A stretch of DNA of 42,732 nucleotides from JAJFTV01 sp036825755 (GTDB lineage: Bacteria > Chloroflexota > Anaerolineae > Anaerolineales > Anaerolineaceae). Where the stretch lies: the NCBI GenBank assembly GCA_036825755.1, contig DAISXR010000020.1, forward strand, positions 1 to 42,732, in the 5' to 3' direction. The notes beneath the pieces were generated by a model. It did not search any database, was not told the origin of the DNA, and saw nothing but the letters and a program-made list of their open reading frames with translations. Below are positions 15,362-24,728 of this stretch, one piece after another. The position numbers were made by a program, and so were the translations under genes. How positions within the stretch are numbered: position 1 is the first letter of the stretch; every line of letters starts with the position of its first letter.

Positions 15362-16681
15362 TTAGCGAGGTTGAAAATCAAAATACAGTTCTGCTTCCGC
15401 TTTTCCGGCCGGATAGACCGCTTTCCATTCACCGCCGAACATTTGCAGCAGTGAGATACCGCTCTGGTTTTGCCCGCCGGCTGTGAAATCCACCAATCCC
15501 CATGCGGATGAAACCTCCTTGTAGTTAAAAAGGGTCTGGCGCAGGTCTTCGCGCATTTTTTTCAACTCGGTTGGCGGTTGAGCGGCGCCGGAGATCATGC
15601 TGTTCATGGAATCGGCCAGGATCATAAGTGATTTGTAAGCTTCGGCATTGTACAGGGTGGGGAGTTGGGCTTCGCCGTATTTGGCTTTCGTATAGTCGGC
15701 AAAACCCGTGATAAATGCTTCATCGACGGATTGTGAATCGGCGCTTTGCTCATCTCCGCTCCAGCGGGTGACGAGGATTAGATTTTCAATCGCTGCCAGT
15801 GTCTCGGGGCTGCTGTTGAGCAGAAAATCATGCGTGGCAAATCCGCCGGCTCGTGCAATTTCAATCACACCCAAAGATCCTTTTTCAACCTGCAGAGCCA
15901 GCAGCACTTTTTCAGCTTCAGCGGTATCACTGAAAGCCAGGTAAATGATTTGCGGCTGCAGTTCCATGACCTCTTTGGCGAGCACATCTGAACCGGTTTG
16001 AGCAGCATTGTAAGCAAAGTAGCCCGTGACATCCATTTCGCTCGTCAGGGCGGCGTTGACGGCCGCGATGGCGGCGTCATGGCCAAAAGTGCTGTCTTCA
16101 AACACGACTACGGTTTGCACACCGGCACCAAACTCAGTTTTGATCAGCTCAAAAACACTCCCGGCCATCGAGCTTTCCAGCGCATGAAAACGAAAACCCC
16201 AGCGGTTATTCTCCGGCAGGATATGCGCCCCGCCGGCAGAGGGTATCAGAATGGGGACGTTGAAATAGTTCGCCAGCGAGGCGGCCGTCATCGACGCAGG
16301 GCTGCTGCTGCCGCCCAGAAGGGCCGCCACCTTATCGTCCTCTACCAGCGAACGGAGAGCCAGGTAAGTCTGCCGTGAAGCGGCGTTGGTGGAACCTACT
16401 TCCTCCTCGGTCTGGTAGAACAACTGCAGGTCACAACCCTGGATACCGCCGTTCTGGTTGATCTGCTGGAGGGCCAGCTCGTAACCATCGCGCTGTTCTT
16501 CAGCAACCTCATCGCCGTCCTTGCCGATCAGGATACCGGCGCGGATCAGGCTGCAATCGAGCGGTTGAAGGCGGGCCAGAAAGGGTAGTTTGGCGGTGAC
16601 CTGAGCCGGCAAGGCGCAGCCTGCCAGTAGTGGGACCAGCAGGATGATCAATACGATTTTCTTCAAGAGTTGTTTACGCAA
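15362..16681 (-). CDS. LivK-type (Peripla_BP_6) substrate-binding lipoprotein
   Basis: 439 residues. The start is a TTG at 16681 with GAGGAG five bases upstream. A signal with lipobox L-A-G-C (Cys22) predicts a lipid-anchored outer-face protein. The family-I periplasmic binding fold is seen in IRAGILIGKDGDEVAEEQRD, ELALQQINQNGGIQGCDLQL, VAALLGGSSSPASMTAASLA and VQTVVVFEDSTFGHDAA. No LivHMGF permease or ATPase genes are near, and the gene sits between two structural genes of the injection-system operon with gaps of 17 and 18 bases. It may therefore be a ligand sensor or an extracellular receptor or scaffold of the system rather than a transporter part. That role is inference; the fold is well supported. 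Confidence 0.88.
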   Translation of the reverse strand: MRKQLLKKIVLIILLVPLLAGCALPAQVTAKLPFLARLQPLDCSLIRAGILIGKDGDEVAEEQRDGYELALQQINQNGGIQGCDLQLFYQTEEEVGSTNAASRQTYLALRSLVEDDKVAALLGGSSSPASMTAASLANYFNVPILIPSAGGAHILPENNRWGFRFHALESSMAGSVFELIKTEFGAGVQTVVVFEDSTFGHDAAIAAVNAALTSEMDVTGYFAYNAAQTGSDVLAKEVMELQPQIIYLAFSDTAEAEKVLLALQVEKGSLGVIEIARAGGFATHDFLLNSSPETLAAIENLILVTRWSGDEQSADSQSVDEAFITGFADYTKAKYGEAQLPTLYNAEAYKSLMILADSMNSMISGAAQPPTELKKMREDLRQTLFNYKEVSSAWGLVDFTAGGQNQSGISLLQMFGGEWKAVYPAGKAEAELYFDFQPR

Positions 16682-16698
16682 GGCTGCTCCTCATCATG

Positions 16699-19600
16699 CT
16701 AGTTGCAGGAATCGTTGCTTTCTTTGGTGGTGGTTGCTTCAAAGGTCTCATAATCGCTGTTACCGGTTTCGAAATAGAACCGTAGATGGGCTTTCTCTTC
16801 GATATAACCGCCACGGCCAGGGCAACCGCCGAACGAGTCGTTTTTGAGAGTAATCACAAACTGGTACAGGCCCGGTACACCGCTCACCGGAGTAAACGCC
16901 ACCTCCATGTTACTGGTGGTGATGCTGTAATCGGTCTGATCCGAGCAGTCCTGCGAGGAATCTGTCCAGTGAGCTGAATCATCGTTCATGCCTTTATAAA
17001 AGTCATAACACCAGTCATCCGTGGACATGTATACGCATTCAAGCTGGAACTGCAGGTTTCCATTTTCAAAGTCCTGGCTGGCCAGCAGCGCCTGTTCCGT
17101 ATAACCTGTGATGGTAAAGTAGCGGACTCCGTCTGTTTGATAACAATTGTTGACGGTGTTGTAGATCGAATTCTTGGGATTCTCAATCACATTAGCCAGA
17201 ATATTTACCGAAACATAATTGGAGCTGAGCTGGCTGGCCTTGTAATAGCTGGATGTGCTGGAGGACGGTTCCAGGATAATCCGTAAACCGGCTGTATTTG
17301 CATCATCCACCTTGGTTTCAGAGCAGTTGATCACACCCTGTGCGGTGATGGGTGAGCAGCCGGCGTATTCAGTCGAGAGAGGACTTCCATCCACCCCGCC
17401 GATCACTTTCATCACTTTGGGGGTCAAGCCAAATGTGGCGTTATCGTAGGTGCTGTAATTCGTGATACTGAAAGCCGCCTTCAGGAAAGTGACCATCTCT
17501 TCATCCGCGCCATCATAGGCGGTGACGTTTTCATAGCTGGAGAACGTCAGGAAGTTAGGGTTGGGCGTGGTCAGGTTACGCGTATAGGAAGAGGTCTGAA
17601 TGCTCCAGGTGATTTCATAACGCGAATCCACGGTAAACGCGGTGCCGGTGGCTGACTTATTCTTTGCATCCTCGGCATACTTCGGTGTGAGTGAGAGTGT
17701 CCCCGGCAGGTTGGAGGCGATTCTGTAGGTGAAAACCGTATCAGAAATGCTGTCAACGGTACAGTTGTAGTTGGTGGTTTGAGCCGGGCAGATGACGGTA
17801 TTGTTCGCATCCACCAATGTCAGGTTGGTGCTGGCGGGGGTGATAGCTCCGCTGACCGTCACAGAGAAGGTGGTGTAATCATTTTTGTCAGGCGAAAGAA
17901 CCACTTCGACTGTGCTCACGGCCGGAATGGTGGGTTGAGTTTTCACCCGGAAGGCTTCGGATTCCACCCAATCGGACGCGCCATAGTTGCCGTGGCCCTC
18001 ATAACGCACGCAGAACTTGATATCCTGGCCTATCACGTGATCATCGCTGAGCTGCACCGTTTTGGTCAGGCTGCTGCTGCCGCTTAATGATCCATCCGTG
18101 ATGGTTCCAATGGTGTTGGTGGTCATACCGGAGGATGCTGAACAGGTGCCATAACCCAACTTGAAGTTGATATCGCCGGCTGTCGGAGCATTTCCGCCTT
18201 CGCCGTTGGCAACATTCACCGTAATAGAAGCGGTTCCGGTGTTCAGCAGGGTGGTGCCACCGGCGGTGGGCTGAGCGGTGATGGTAAGCGTGGTAAAGGT
18301 ATTGCGCACCAGGAACGCGCTGGATGATACCCAGGGTGAGGCGTTGTACGCGGCGTTATCGCCGTTGTACCGGTAACAGAAGCGCATGTTACTGCCGGTA
18401 TTGTAGCTGTTGTCCAGCTTGAAGCTCTTGGGGGTACCCAGGGAAGCGGTCACCTCAGTGATGGGGCTGCTCATACCGGTTGAGGCATTACAGGTATTTG
18501 AACCTAGCTGTATGGTCACATTATTATTGCCGGTGGGGTTATCGCCGCCCAGGGCATGCGCTGCGGCGATGGTCACATCAATGGTGGAATCGACGATGTA
18601 ATAACTGGCCAGCGTTACCGGGGCTGTCATGGATGCGACGGTATTCGCCCTGAGAATTTTGAACGAATCGCTCAATGTGTCATCGTCCAAAAATTCGCCG
18701 TCTACCGGTGTATAAGTGAACGTGATGCTACGAGTGGTGGAGGTGGTCACACTGCTGATGTTGGGCTTTACAACACATTGCCAGTTTGTTTCATCAATGT
18801 GATAAGCACAGTTGCAGGTCAGGTCTGTGCCTGAACAGGCCATTGTGCCTGTGCCCACCTGCGTGTTGAAATCGGTGCGCATAACGTTAAGCGTTAGGGT
18901 ATTGTTTGCTAAGGTAGTCAACTCGCCTGGATCGTTGACCAACGTGATCTCCGTTCCGGCAATCACCGACAGCGTACCGATCTCTCCGGCTTCAGATGTA
19001 TGCCAGATATCAGATACCGGAATATATCTGACATGAATTCTCCAATCTCCCGCCTTGGTAGGCGTGAGCGTACAGGTGGTTCGGGAACTGCGCCCATCGT
19101 ACGCTGTGAGATTGGCCTGGATTGGATCACAGTCGATGCGGGTGGTGCCGTCGCTGTGCAGGGCGGTTACTTCCACATACCCCTTCGGAACTGAATAGAG
19201 TTCGCTGGTATTGGCATCGGTGACCGAAACATTCAGGCTGACATCTCCGATGAGATAGTCTGTAGTCAGATTAGTGGTAGTTGAAAAAGCCAGCGGGCTG
19301 AGGATCGTTCCGCTGACTGGTGCGGATATATTGACGAAACTATCTTCATAGTAGTCATCATTGGTGTAGATGACCGTCAGCTCATATTTACCGCCCAATT
19401 GGTCGATGATCAGGTCTTCAAATACATGCACGCCGCCGTCTTCTGCTTTGAGGGTATACAGGCCTTCCTGTACGGCAGCGCAGGTTTCCAGATAGTTTGC
19501 ATCCGGATCGCACACGCGTTTTAACATGATGGTACCAAGCGGGTTGCGGATGGGATTGTTGCCCCTGGCAAAGACCTTCAGGTCCACCTTCTGACCAAAG

Positions 19601-22230
19601 TAGAATGGCCCGATCGATGGAACAAAGGTAAGCTGCAATTCGAGATCATTCCCCATAACGTTCACATCACTGCCGCTCCAGGCTGTGGATTCGGACTGGA
19701 TATAGTTATCATCCCCCATATAGGTTGCAGTGATCACCTTGTGACCCGGGGTTGCAAAGGCCATCTCACAACTGGTGACCGGCAGGGGAATTTCACAGGA
19801 AGCAGTACCATCCGAAACGATCACCGTACCGGTAGGCGGGGGATTTTTCACATCCGGTGCCTCACAGGAAATGCCCACGATTGCTTTACTGCCAATCATC
19901 GGGACGGTGGGCAGGTCTACCGAGGTAACACTCAAAACGGCCTGTAGCTTGTCAGGGTTCACAGTAATGGTCAGCTCTTTGCCTGCTGATTTATCCTCAT
20001 TGACTGCAGTGAGGATGTACGTGCCGGATTCCGAAACCTCAATGGTGCGGAACCCCTGTGCGCTTAAATTCGCAGCAATGGTTTCTTTTCCGTTGGTGAT
20101 AGTCAACGTCTGGAACAAGCCCGTCACGGACCAGGCCAGTTCCACCTTACCGCCGCCCGTCAATGTTTCAGGGGCCGCGGTGAAGAAGTTGATGGTAGGT
20201 GGTTCGGGTGGGGCGGCTGGATCCAGCACACCAACCGGCAAAATACGGACTTCTTCCGCTTCGCGGTTGGTCACCGTCAGCACAAATTCCATCGACTCCT
20301 CGGGGAAGAAGGTCAACTCGCCTTCCAGCGGGAGCACACTATCAAAAGCGGAAATCATCACCTGACCGCCGTCGGCCATGCCGGTGCCTTCAATCTCCCA
20401 GATGATGGTGACCTGTTCACCCTTGTAGATAGATGTCTTATTTACCTCGAAACGTTTGATCACGATACTGGGGGGTTGGGCCAGGATGTACTCGCTGTCA
20501 ACCACCGACCCCAGGGCGTTGATGGCTTCAATGGAGACGAGTGTATCGGCGGTGATAAACAGATTCCGTTCGCCGTTGAAATCTTCAGGATTCTCAAATA
20601 CATCGGTGACGCCGTTCACGGTCAACAGCACTTTTGTGGCATTGGAAACCGACCAGCGCAGCAGATCATAATCACCCACCAGTACATCGTTATCCCCCAC
20701 CACAAAAGTATTGATACTGGGTTCGCTGGGCACGGCCAGGACTGTGAAGGATGCCTGTTTGGGGGTCAGGTTGAGCATTTTCCACAGCCAGGTGGTGGCG
20801 GTGAGTTGATACGTGTTGACCGTTTCAGTGGGGAAGATTTCCATTTCACCGGTGGATGATTTTATGGGGTCATCGACGCCGGAAATGGACAGATCATGGG
20901 TAAAGAAGAATGCACGCCAGCGCAGGGTGGTGGATTCTCCCAGCCCGATCACGCTGTTTTCGGCATTAAAGTAAGAAATTCGCGGTGTGAAGAGGAAAAA
21001 AGTGATGGCAGCCAGAACCAGCATGGTCAATGCTACCTCCAGGATTCCGAACAGCGGCCTGGCAATGGCGGTGCCCATGGAGAACAACGACATACTTTCA
21101 TTTTCGGTCTGGGTTACCGATACGCGATAGGGATGCTGTTTTGGGGTAAAGCGAACCAGATTGCGTTTGATGGGTGATATGTGGATGGGAGCAATCTGGA
21201 TTTCACCGGCGGGTACTGCATATTCTACCTGCGATAGCTGCATCAATCCGTTGGGAGCCAAAAAGTGAAATTGGCATTCGTTCCCGTCATCCTGCGCCAT
21301 GAGCCGTACATGCGAGGGGCAATTACCGCGGTTGCGGACTTCCATTTCCACGGTGCCATAACGTCTGCGGAAGGGAATCACCCGGCGCATCGGTGAAACA
21401 TCGCTGATGGCGAATTCGTAGAAGGGGGCGATCTCAAGCTTTGCCAGCCGAATCGATTTTCGACCGGCGTGGTTGGGCGAAGTCACCGTGAAGGACAATG
21501 GATGCGGACCCGCGGTGGAGGTGGATTTTCGCGGCGGGGTGATGGTAACCACCACGGAGGCTTTTCCGCCCTCGAACAGGTTGACGCGCGGCGGGTAAAT
21601 ATTCACCCACTCTGCCGGTACGCCTTCAGCGCTGATGTCAAACGAGGCCACAATCGGGCCGCCGTTGATGATGTTCAGATGATACGTGGCGGTTTGATCG
21701 ACCTCCACGGATTGTTCTTTTTCTGCCAGTTCCACCAGGATGACGTCATCCTGGATCTCGCTCACCACCTCAGGCTGAACCTGCCGGGAATCGGGAGTGA
21801 GGAAAACCGGCGCAGCAACATCCTGGGTGGAGAAGATGAGCGGCTCCTGATAGCTGCTGTCTTCGGGTACTGCGGCTTCGTGGGGGATCTCGATGATGGC
21901 AAAGCTTTCGGCCTCCATGCCGCCTGCACCTTCGACTAGCGGGGCGAAGGAGAAGTCACCGAAGCGAATATCATTCAGGTCATTGACCGGTATGGCGGAA
22001 TCGGAGCGGATTTGAACCCCGCGGATGGAGATCTCGGCTTCAGGATCCAGCGGGATGATCTGGTACGGTTTTTCACCGTAAGCCAGCATCATGTGGAAGG
22101 GCCGCACGCTGGGATGCTGAATGACAATGTCATTCTCCTCGTCGCTGCCGATATTAATTACCCCTTTATCCGGGTCGAGTTCAAATCTATCCGTGTTGAC
22201 TGTTGAATCCTGGCTTTTTACGATCATCAT
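16699..22230 (-). CDS. giant FHA - TM - multi-Ig-domain protein (1843 residues)
   Basis: The start at 22230 has GGAG at 7-nt spacing. Residues about 10-100 form an FHA domain (INIGSDEENDIVIQHPSVRP contains the strand and S/H loop for phospho-threonine binding). Residues about 155-380 are two Ig-like/Hydin-type beta domains. One membrane helix lies at about 392-414 (FGILEVALTMLVLAAITFFL). Four repeats with the pattern I..F...........G....L.W follow (about 420-770), then a row of bacterial Ig-like domains to about 1430, some with paired cysteines. The last 400 residues are Cys-containing and unrecognised. The predicted topology is FHA in the cytoplasm and a long stalk outside. It is co-oriented with the injection-system genes (42-base gap), so a docking or signalling scaffold is likely. 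Similarity to surface adhesins is another reading. Confidence 0.85.
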   Translation of the reverse strand: MMIVKSQDSTVNTDRFELDPDKGVINIGSDEENDIVIQHPSVRPFHMMLAYGEKPYQIIPLDPEAEISIRGVQIRSDSAIPVNDLNDIRFGDFSFAPLVEGAGGMEAESFAIIEIPHEAAVPEDSSYQEPLIFSTQDVAAPVFLTPDSRQVQPEVVSEIQDDVILVELAEKEQSVEVDQTATYHLNIINGGPIVASFDISAEGVPAEWVNIYPPRVNLFEGGKASVVVTITPPRKSTSTAGPHPLSFTVTSPNHAGRKSIRLAKLEIAPFYEFAISDVSPMRRVIPFRRRYGTVEMEVRNRGNCPSHVRLMAQDDGNECQFHFLAPNGLMQLSQVEYAVPAGEIQIAPIHISPIKRNLVRFTPKQHPYRVSVTQTENESMSLFSMGTAIARPLFGILEVALTMLVLAAITFFLFTPRISYFNAENSVIGLGESTTLRWRAFFFTHDLSISGVDDPIKSSTGEMEIFPTETVNTYQLTATTWLWKMLNLTPKQASFTVLAVPSEPSINTFVVGDNDVLVGDYDLLRWSVSNATKVLLTVNGVTDVFENPEDFNGERNLFITADTLVSIEAINALGSVVDSEYILAQPPSIVIKRFEVNKTSIYKGEQVTIIWEIEGTGMADGGQVMISAFDSVLPLEGELTFFPEESMEFVLTVTNREAEEVRILPVGVLDPAAPPEPPTINFFTAAPETLTGGGKVELAWSVTGLFQTLTITNGKETIAANLSAQGFRTIEVSESGTYILTAVNEDKSAGKELTITVNPDKLQAVLSVTSVDLPTVPMIGSKAIVGISCEAPDVKNPPPTGTVIVSDGTASCEIPLPVTSCEMAFATPGHKVITATYMGDDNYIQSESTAWSGSDVNVMGNDLELQLTFVPSIGPFYFGQKVDLKVFARGNNPIRNPLGTIMLKRVCDPDANYLETCAAVQEGLYTLKAEDGGVHVFEDLIIDQLGGKYELTVIYTNDDYYEDSFVNISAPVSGTILSPLAFSTTTNLTTDYLIGDVSLNVSVTDANTSELYSVPKGYVEVTALHSDGTTRIDCDPIQANLTAYDGRSSRTTCTLTPTKAGDWRIHVRYIPVSDIWHTSEAGEIGTLSVIAGTEITLVNDPGELTTLANNTLTLNVMRTDFNTQVGTGTMACSGTDLTCNCAYHIDETNWQCVVKPNISSVTTSTTRSITFTYTPVDGEFLDDDTLSDSFKILRANTVASMTAPVTLASYYIVDSTIDVTIAAAHALGGDNPTGNNNVTIQLGSNTCNASTGMSSPITEVTASLGTPKSFKLDNSYNTGSNMRFCYRYNGDNAAYNASPWVSSSAFLVRNTFTTLTITAQPTAGGTTLLNTGTASITVNVANGEGGNAPTAGDINFKLGYGTCSASSGMTTNTIGTITDGSLSGSSSLTKTVQLSDDHVIGQDIKFCVRYEGHGNYGASDWVESEAFRVKTQPTIPAVSTVEVVLSPDKNDYTTFSVTVSGAITPASTNLTLVDANNTVICPAQTTNYNCTVDSISDTVFTYRIASNLPGTLSLTPKYAEDAKNKSATGTAFTVDSRYEITWSIQTSSYTRNLTTPNPNFLTFSSYENVTAYDGADEEMVTFLKAAFSITNYSTYDNATFGLTPKVMKVIGGVDGSPLSTEYAGCSPITAQGVINCSETKVDDANTAGLRIILEPSSSTSSYYKASQLSSNYVSVNILANVIENPKNSIYNTVNNCYQTDGVRYFTITGYTEQALLASQDFENGNLQFQLECVYMSTDDWCYDFYKGMNDDSAHWTDSSQDCSDQTDYSITTSNMEVAFTPVSGVPGLYQFVITLKNDSFGGCPGRGGYIEEKAHLRFYFETGNSDYETFEATTTKESNDSCN
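17945..18610 (-). repeat. tandem Ig-like repeats with conserved cysteine pair
   Basis: Two neighbouring domains of the giant protein (residues about 1200-1310 and 1320-1430) share the pattern T-C-x-A-S-x-G-M in the middle and F-C-x-R-Y-x-G...Y-x-A-S-x-W-V-x-S-x-A-F near the end, with the same spacing. They are diverged at the DNA level. The repeated Cys pair suggests a disulfide in each domain and exposure outside the cell. Confidence 0.75.
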
Positions 22231-22272
22231 ACTTACTCTCCGTCTACGCCTATCAGGCTGGTAAGCGAGTGG

Positions 22273-23442
22273 CTACAGCACCGCACCAATAAACCATTTA
22301 ATCAAAACAATGACCCAGAACGCGTTGACCGCGGTGATCAGCACGTTCACCAAAATGCTCTGTATCGATTTGTAAACCGGCAGCCCCGGCACGGCTATCT
22401 GCTGCCAGGCTTCGGAGGTATTGACAGGCTGAGTGGGGTCAGGTTGAATTTCATCGACCTGCTTTGATTTGAGACACAACGGAACTGAGACCGATCGGTA
22501 AATATTGAGGGGGGACAGTTCCAGTTTAATGCGCATATTCTGGCCGGGTTCCAGTGAAGGTGTTTGATAGGTGCCTTTTTCTTGTATCCAGCGCGGCTGC
22601 TCTACAGGTGGCTGTGCCTGTGCAACAGCCTGGCCCGGTTGATCTGCGACCCGTTGAGTGGATGCTGCAACCGGGGAGGGGGTATGATTCACCTGCTCTG
22701 AAGATGCCATTTGAGCTGCCGGAGAGGTGGTCTTGGCTTTTTTCCCGGAAAGCCCTTTCATCTCTTTTTGAATGTGTTCAAGGCGCTGCTTCTTTTCCTC
22801 GGGTTCTTCAATGGCCTTGCTGGCTTTTTGCGTGGCTGTCTGGATCTGGGTAGACTGCTCTTTGAAGGATTTCCCTAAATCACCTGGCAGTAAACTGCCC
22901 AGTGCTCCAATGATCCCGCCGGCTTTACGGCCAACGGCAACAGCTCCCATGGCTTCTTTTTTGGCCTGTTTGGCCGCTTTGGCGGCTTCGCTCGGTTGTT
23001 TTGGGCTGCTTTTTGCAGCAACCGGTTGGGTCGCGGGGCTGTGATCCTGCTCCGGCTCAACGGATGCAGCTGCCTGAGGTAAAGGCTTGACGGTTGTTTG
23101 CTGCACAGGGGCCGGGGGACGCAGGGCAGGGACCAGTGCCTCGGTCAGCGGGCGGCCTTCATACAACAATACCGATGATACGGCGGTAGAACCGGCATCC
23201 GGGCGCAAATGAAAAACGCTGCGGGTATTGCCGTCATTGCGAATCTGCAACCATTTCTCCACCGACAGACGCCGGCGATAATTCCGGTACAGCAGGGTGA
23301 TCAGCACAGCAGTGATCAGCACGCCGACAGCCAGAATGATTACACTGCCGGCAATGGTGAGGGCGATAGGCCAGAAACCGGGTTTATGGGTTCCGGTTGC
23401 CAGAATGGTGAAGTGAAATACCAGATTTGAGTTGAGAATCAT
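22273..23442 (-). CDS. two-TM proline/lysine-rich membrane protein of the injection-system operon
   Basis: 389 residues, no recognised domain. There is one membrane helix near the N-terminus (about 23-51, PIALTIAGSVIILAVGVLIT) followed by a basic stop-transfer sequence. A small conserved-looking region follows (SVEKWLQIRNDGNTRSVFHL), then a long Ala/Lys/Gln/Pro-rich stretch (about 105-300) with a helix-forming Lys/Glu segment. After that comes a beta-like segment (PGQNMRIKLELSPLNIYRSV), and a second membrane helix ends the protein (about 362-387). Both ends in the membrane with a long cytoplasmic loop is the simplest topology. The start overlaps the FHA gene by ATGA, so the two proteins are made together and probably work together. 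The role is unknown; a membrane anchor for the particle is inference. Confidence 0.78.
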   Translation of the reverse strand: MILNSNLVFHFTILATGTHKPGFWPIALTIAGSVIILAVGVLITAVLITLLYRNYRRRLSVEKWLQIRNDGNTRSVFHLRPDAGSTAVSSVLLYEGRPLTEALVPALRPPAPVQQTTVKPLPQAAASVEPEQDHSPATQPVAAKSSPKQPSEAAKAAKQAKKEAMGAVAVGRKAGGIIGALGSLLPGDLGKSFKEQSTQIQTATQKASKAIEEPEEKKQRLEHIQKEMKGLSGKKAKTTSPAAQMASSEQVNHTPSPVAASTQRVADQPGQAVAQAQPPVEQPRWIQEKGTYQTPSLEPGQNMRIKLELSPLNIYRSVSVPLCLKSKQVDEIQPDPTQPVNTSEAWQQIAVPGLPVYKSIQSILVNVLITAVNAFWVIVLIKWFIGAVL

Positions 23443-24692
23443 TCTGCGCTCCCATTTTGCTGTGCGCCGGGAACCGGTGCCTCTTCCGAAAGGTCTTCTT
23501 CACCCGCTTTAATCACCTGGATGTCTTTACCGGCCAGCATGTTGCGAATATTCCTGCGAGAGCCTGACGGCGCTTCAGTCTGTCTTTGCGGGGTACGGGC
23601 TGGCGTTTGAGCAGCCCACCAGTCCTGATCCTCTTCCACAACCGGCTGCGGTTCAGGCGGGGTACCCACAACGCTCTGATAAACAGGTGGAGTTTGCAGT
23701 ACAGCAGTCTCCTGGCCCAGCAGTACCCCAACCGGCTCAGAAACCGGTTCTGACTCATAGCGAGGGACCGATACGGCAGACTGGGATGGCTCTGTTTCCG
23801 GTTCGGCCGTGATGATGGGTTGACTTTCGGGTACGGTTCTCAAAGCTGCAGGGGTCTGTGAATCAACCTCAACCTCTGTTTCGCGATGTACCGACTCTTC
23901 CGGCATGGGTACGGCAGCGGCAGGAGCCGTTGCCTGTACAGACGGGATCACCACAGGTTGGGGGACTTCTTCATTTTCAAAGGCCAGTGTGTATTTACGC
24001 ACGGTTTCCACCAGCAGATCCAGCGAAAGGCTGATTATTTCCTGCGGGTAAGCCTGGCTGGCACATGCGCTGATCCGCACGGGCTGCCGGCCGGCCGGGG
24101 GACGTGTTCCGCGATGGAAAAACTGGATCTCCACTTCTTCGGATGCGCCAGGATACAGGAGGGGAGCCGGGCTGACGCGCAGGCAGTCATTTGGCAGACC
24201 GTCCACCTCAATGGTGAACTGGCAGCGGCGAGTCGCGCCGTAATTGGTGAGCGTCAATACCCCGGCCAGTTTCTTCTCCGGGCGCAGATGAGCATGCGGG
24301 AGTTCCAGTTTCATGCCCAGGTTGGCGCTGCGGCGTTCAATACACACGCCGCGTTCCGTTTGCAGGTCAAACGCCAGGGTGAACTCACCCAGCACCAAAA
24401 CATCGCCGTTGTGCAGGATCTGCGGAGTGCGCGATTTGATCAGGGTACCGGCAGAGGGGCCATCCACAATTTCAAGCGGCTGACCTGACAGATTGATGAT
24501 CCGGTAAGCCGCATCGCCGGTTTTGGGACATACAAGCTGCAGGTGCAGTGCTTCAGCGCCGGCGCCCTGCTCTTCTTCCAGGACGACGTCGTTGGTTTTG
24601 CCCCTGCCGATGGTCAGCAGGGCCTTTTGAAACTCGACAGTCTTTGACCAGCCAAACTTGTTGGTGATGGTTACGCTTCCGAAATAAGCCAT
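23439..24692 (-). CDS. FHA-domain protein with Ig-like domain and disordered tail
   Basis: 417 residues from the ATG at 24692, which has GGAGAGGG upstream; a start six codons earlier lacks such a site. The FHA domain spans about residues 1-105: LLTIGRGKTNDVVLEEEQGA, then ALHLQL and ILHNGDVLVLGEFTLAF. Here the usual S-x-x-H becomes A-x-x-L-H, so phospho-threonine binding should be tested rather than assumed. An Ig-like beta domain follows (about 115-230, KKLAGVLTLTNYGATRRCQF). The rest is an acidic, Pro/Gln/Glu-rich disordered tail. No membrane helix is seen. The layout copies the N-terminal third of the giant protein, so the two probably share ancestry or dimerise. FHA proteins are known regulators of type VI secretion; a similar role here is by analogy. 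Confidence 0.82.
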   Translation of the reverse strand: MAYFGSVTITNKFGWSKTVEFQKALLTIGRGKTNDVVLEEEQGAGAEALHLQLVCPKTGDAAYRIINLSGQPLEIVDGPSAGTLIKSRTPQILHNGDVLVLGEFTLAFDLQTERGVCIERRSANLGMKLELPHAHLRPEKKLAGVLTLTNYGATRRCQFTIEVDGLPNDCLRVSPAPLLYPGASEEVEIQFFHRGTRPPAGRQPVRISACASQAYPQEIISLSLDLLVETVRKYTLAFENEEVPQPVVIPSVQATAPAAAVPMPEESVHRETEVEVDSQTPAALRTVPESQPIITAEPETEPSQSAVSVPRYESEPVSEPVGVLLGQETAVLQTPPVYQSVVGTPPEPQPVVEEDQDWWAAQTPARTPQRQTEAPSGSRRNIRNMLAGKDIQVIKAGEEDLSEEAPVPGAQQNGSAE

Positions 24693-24728
24693 GTCCCTCT
24701 CCAGATCCAAACCGCTTGATAAGCGACG

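Noticed and set aside
19775..20365. 196-codon plus-strand frame opposite the giant Ig protein
   Set aside because: Ser/Thr/Val-rich shadow of the minus-strand gene, no ribosome binding site, no recognisable motif.
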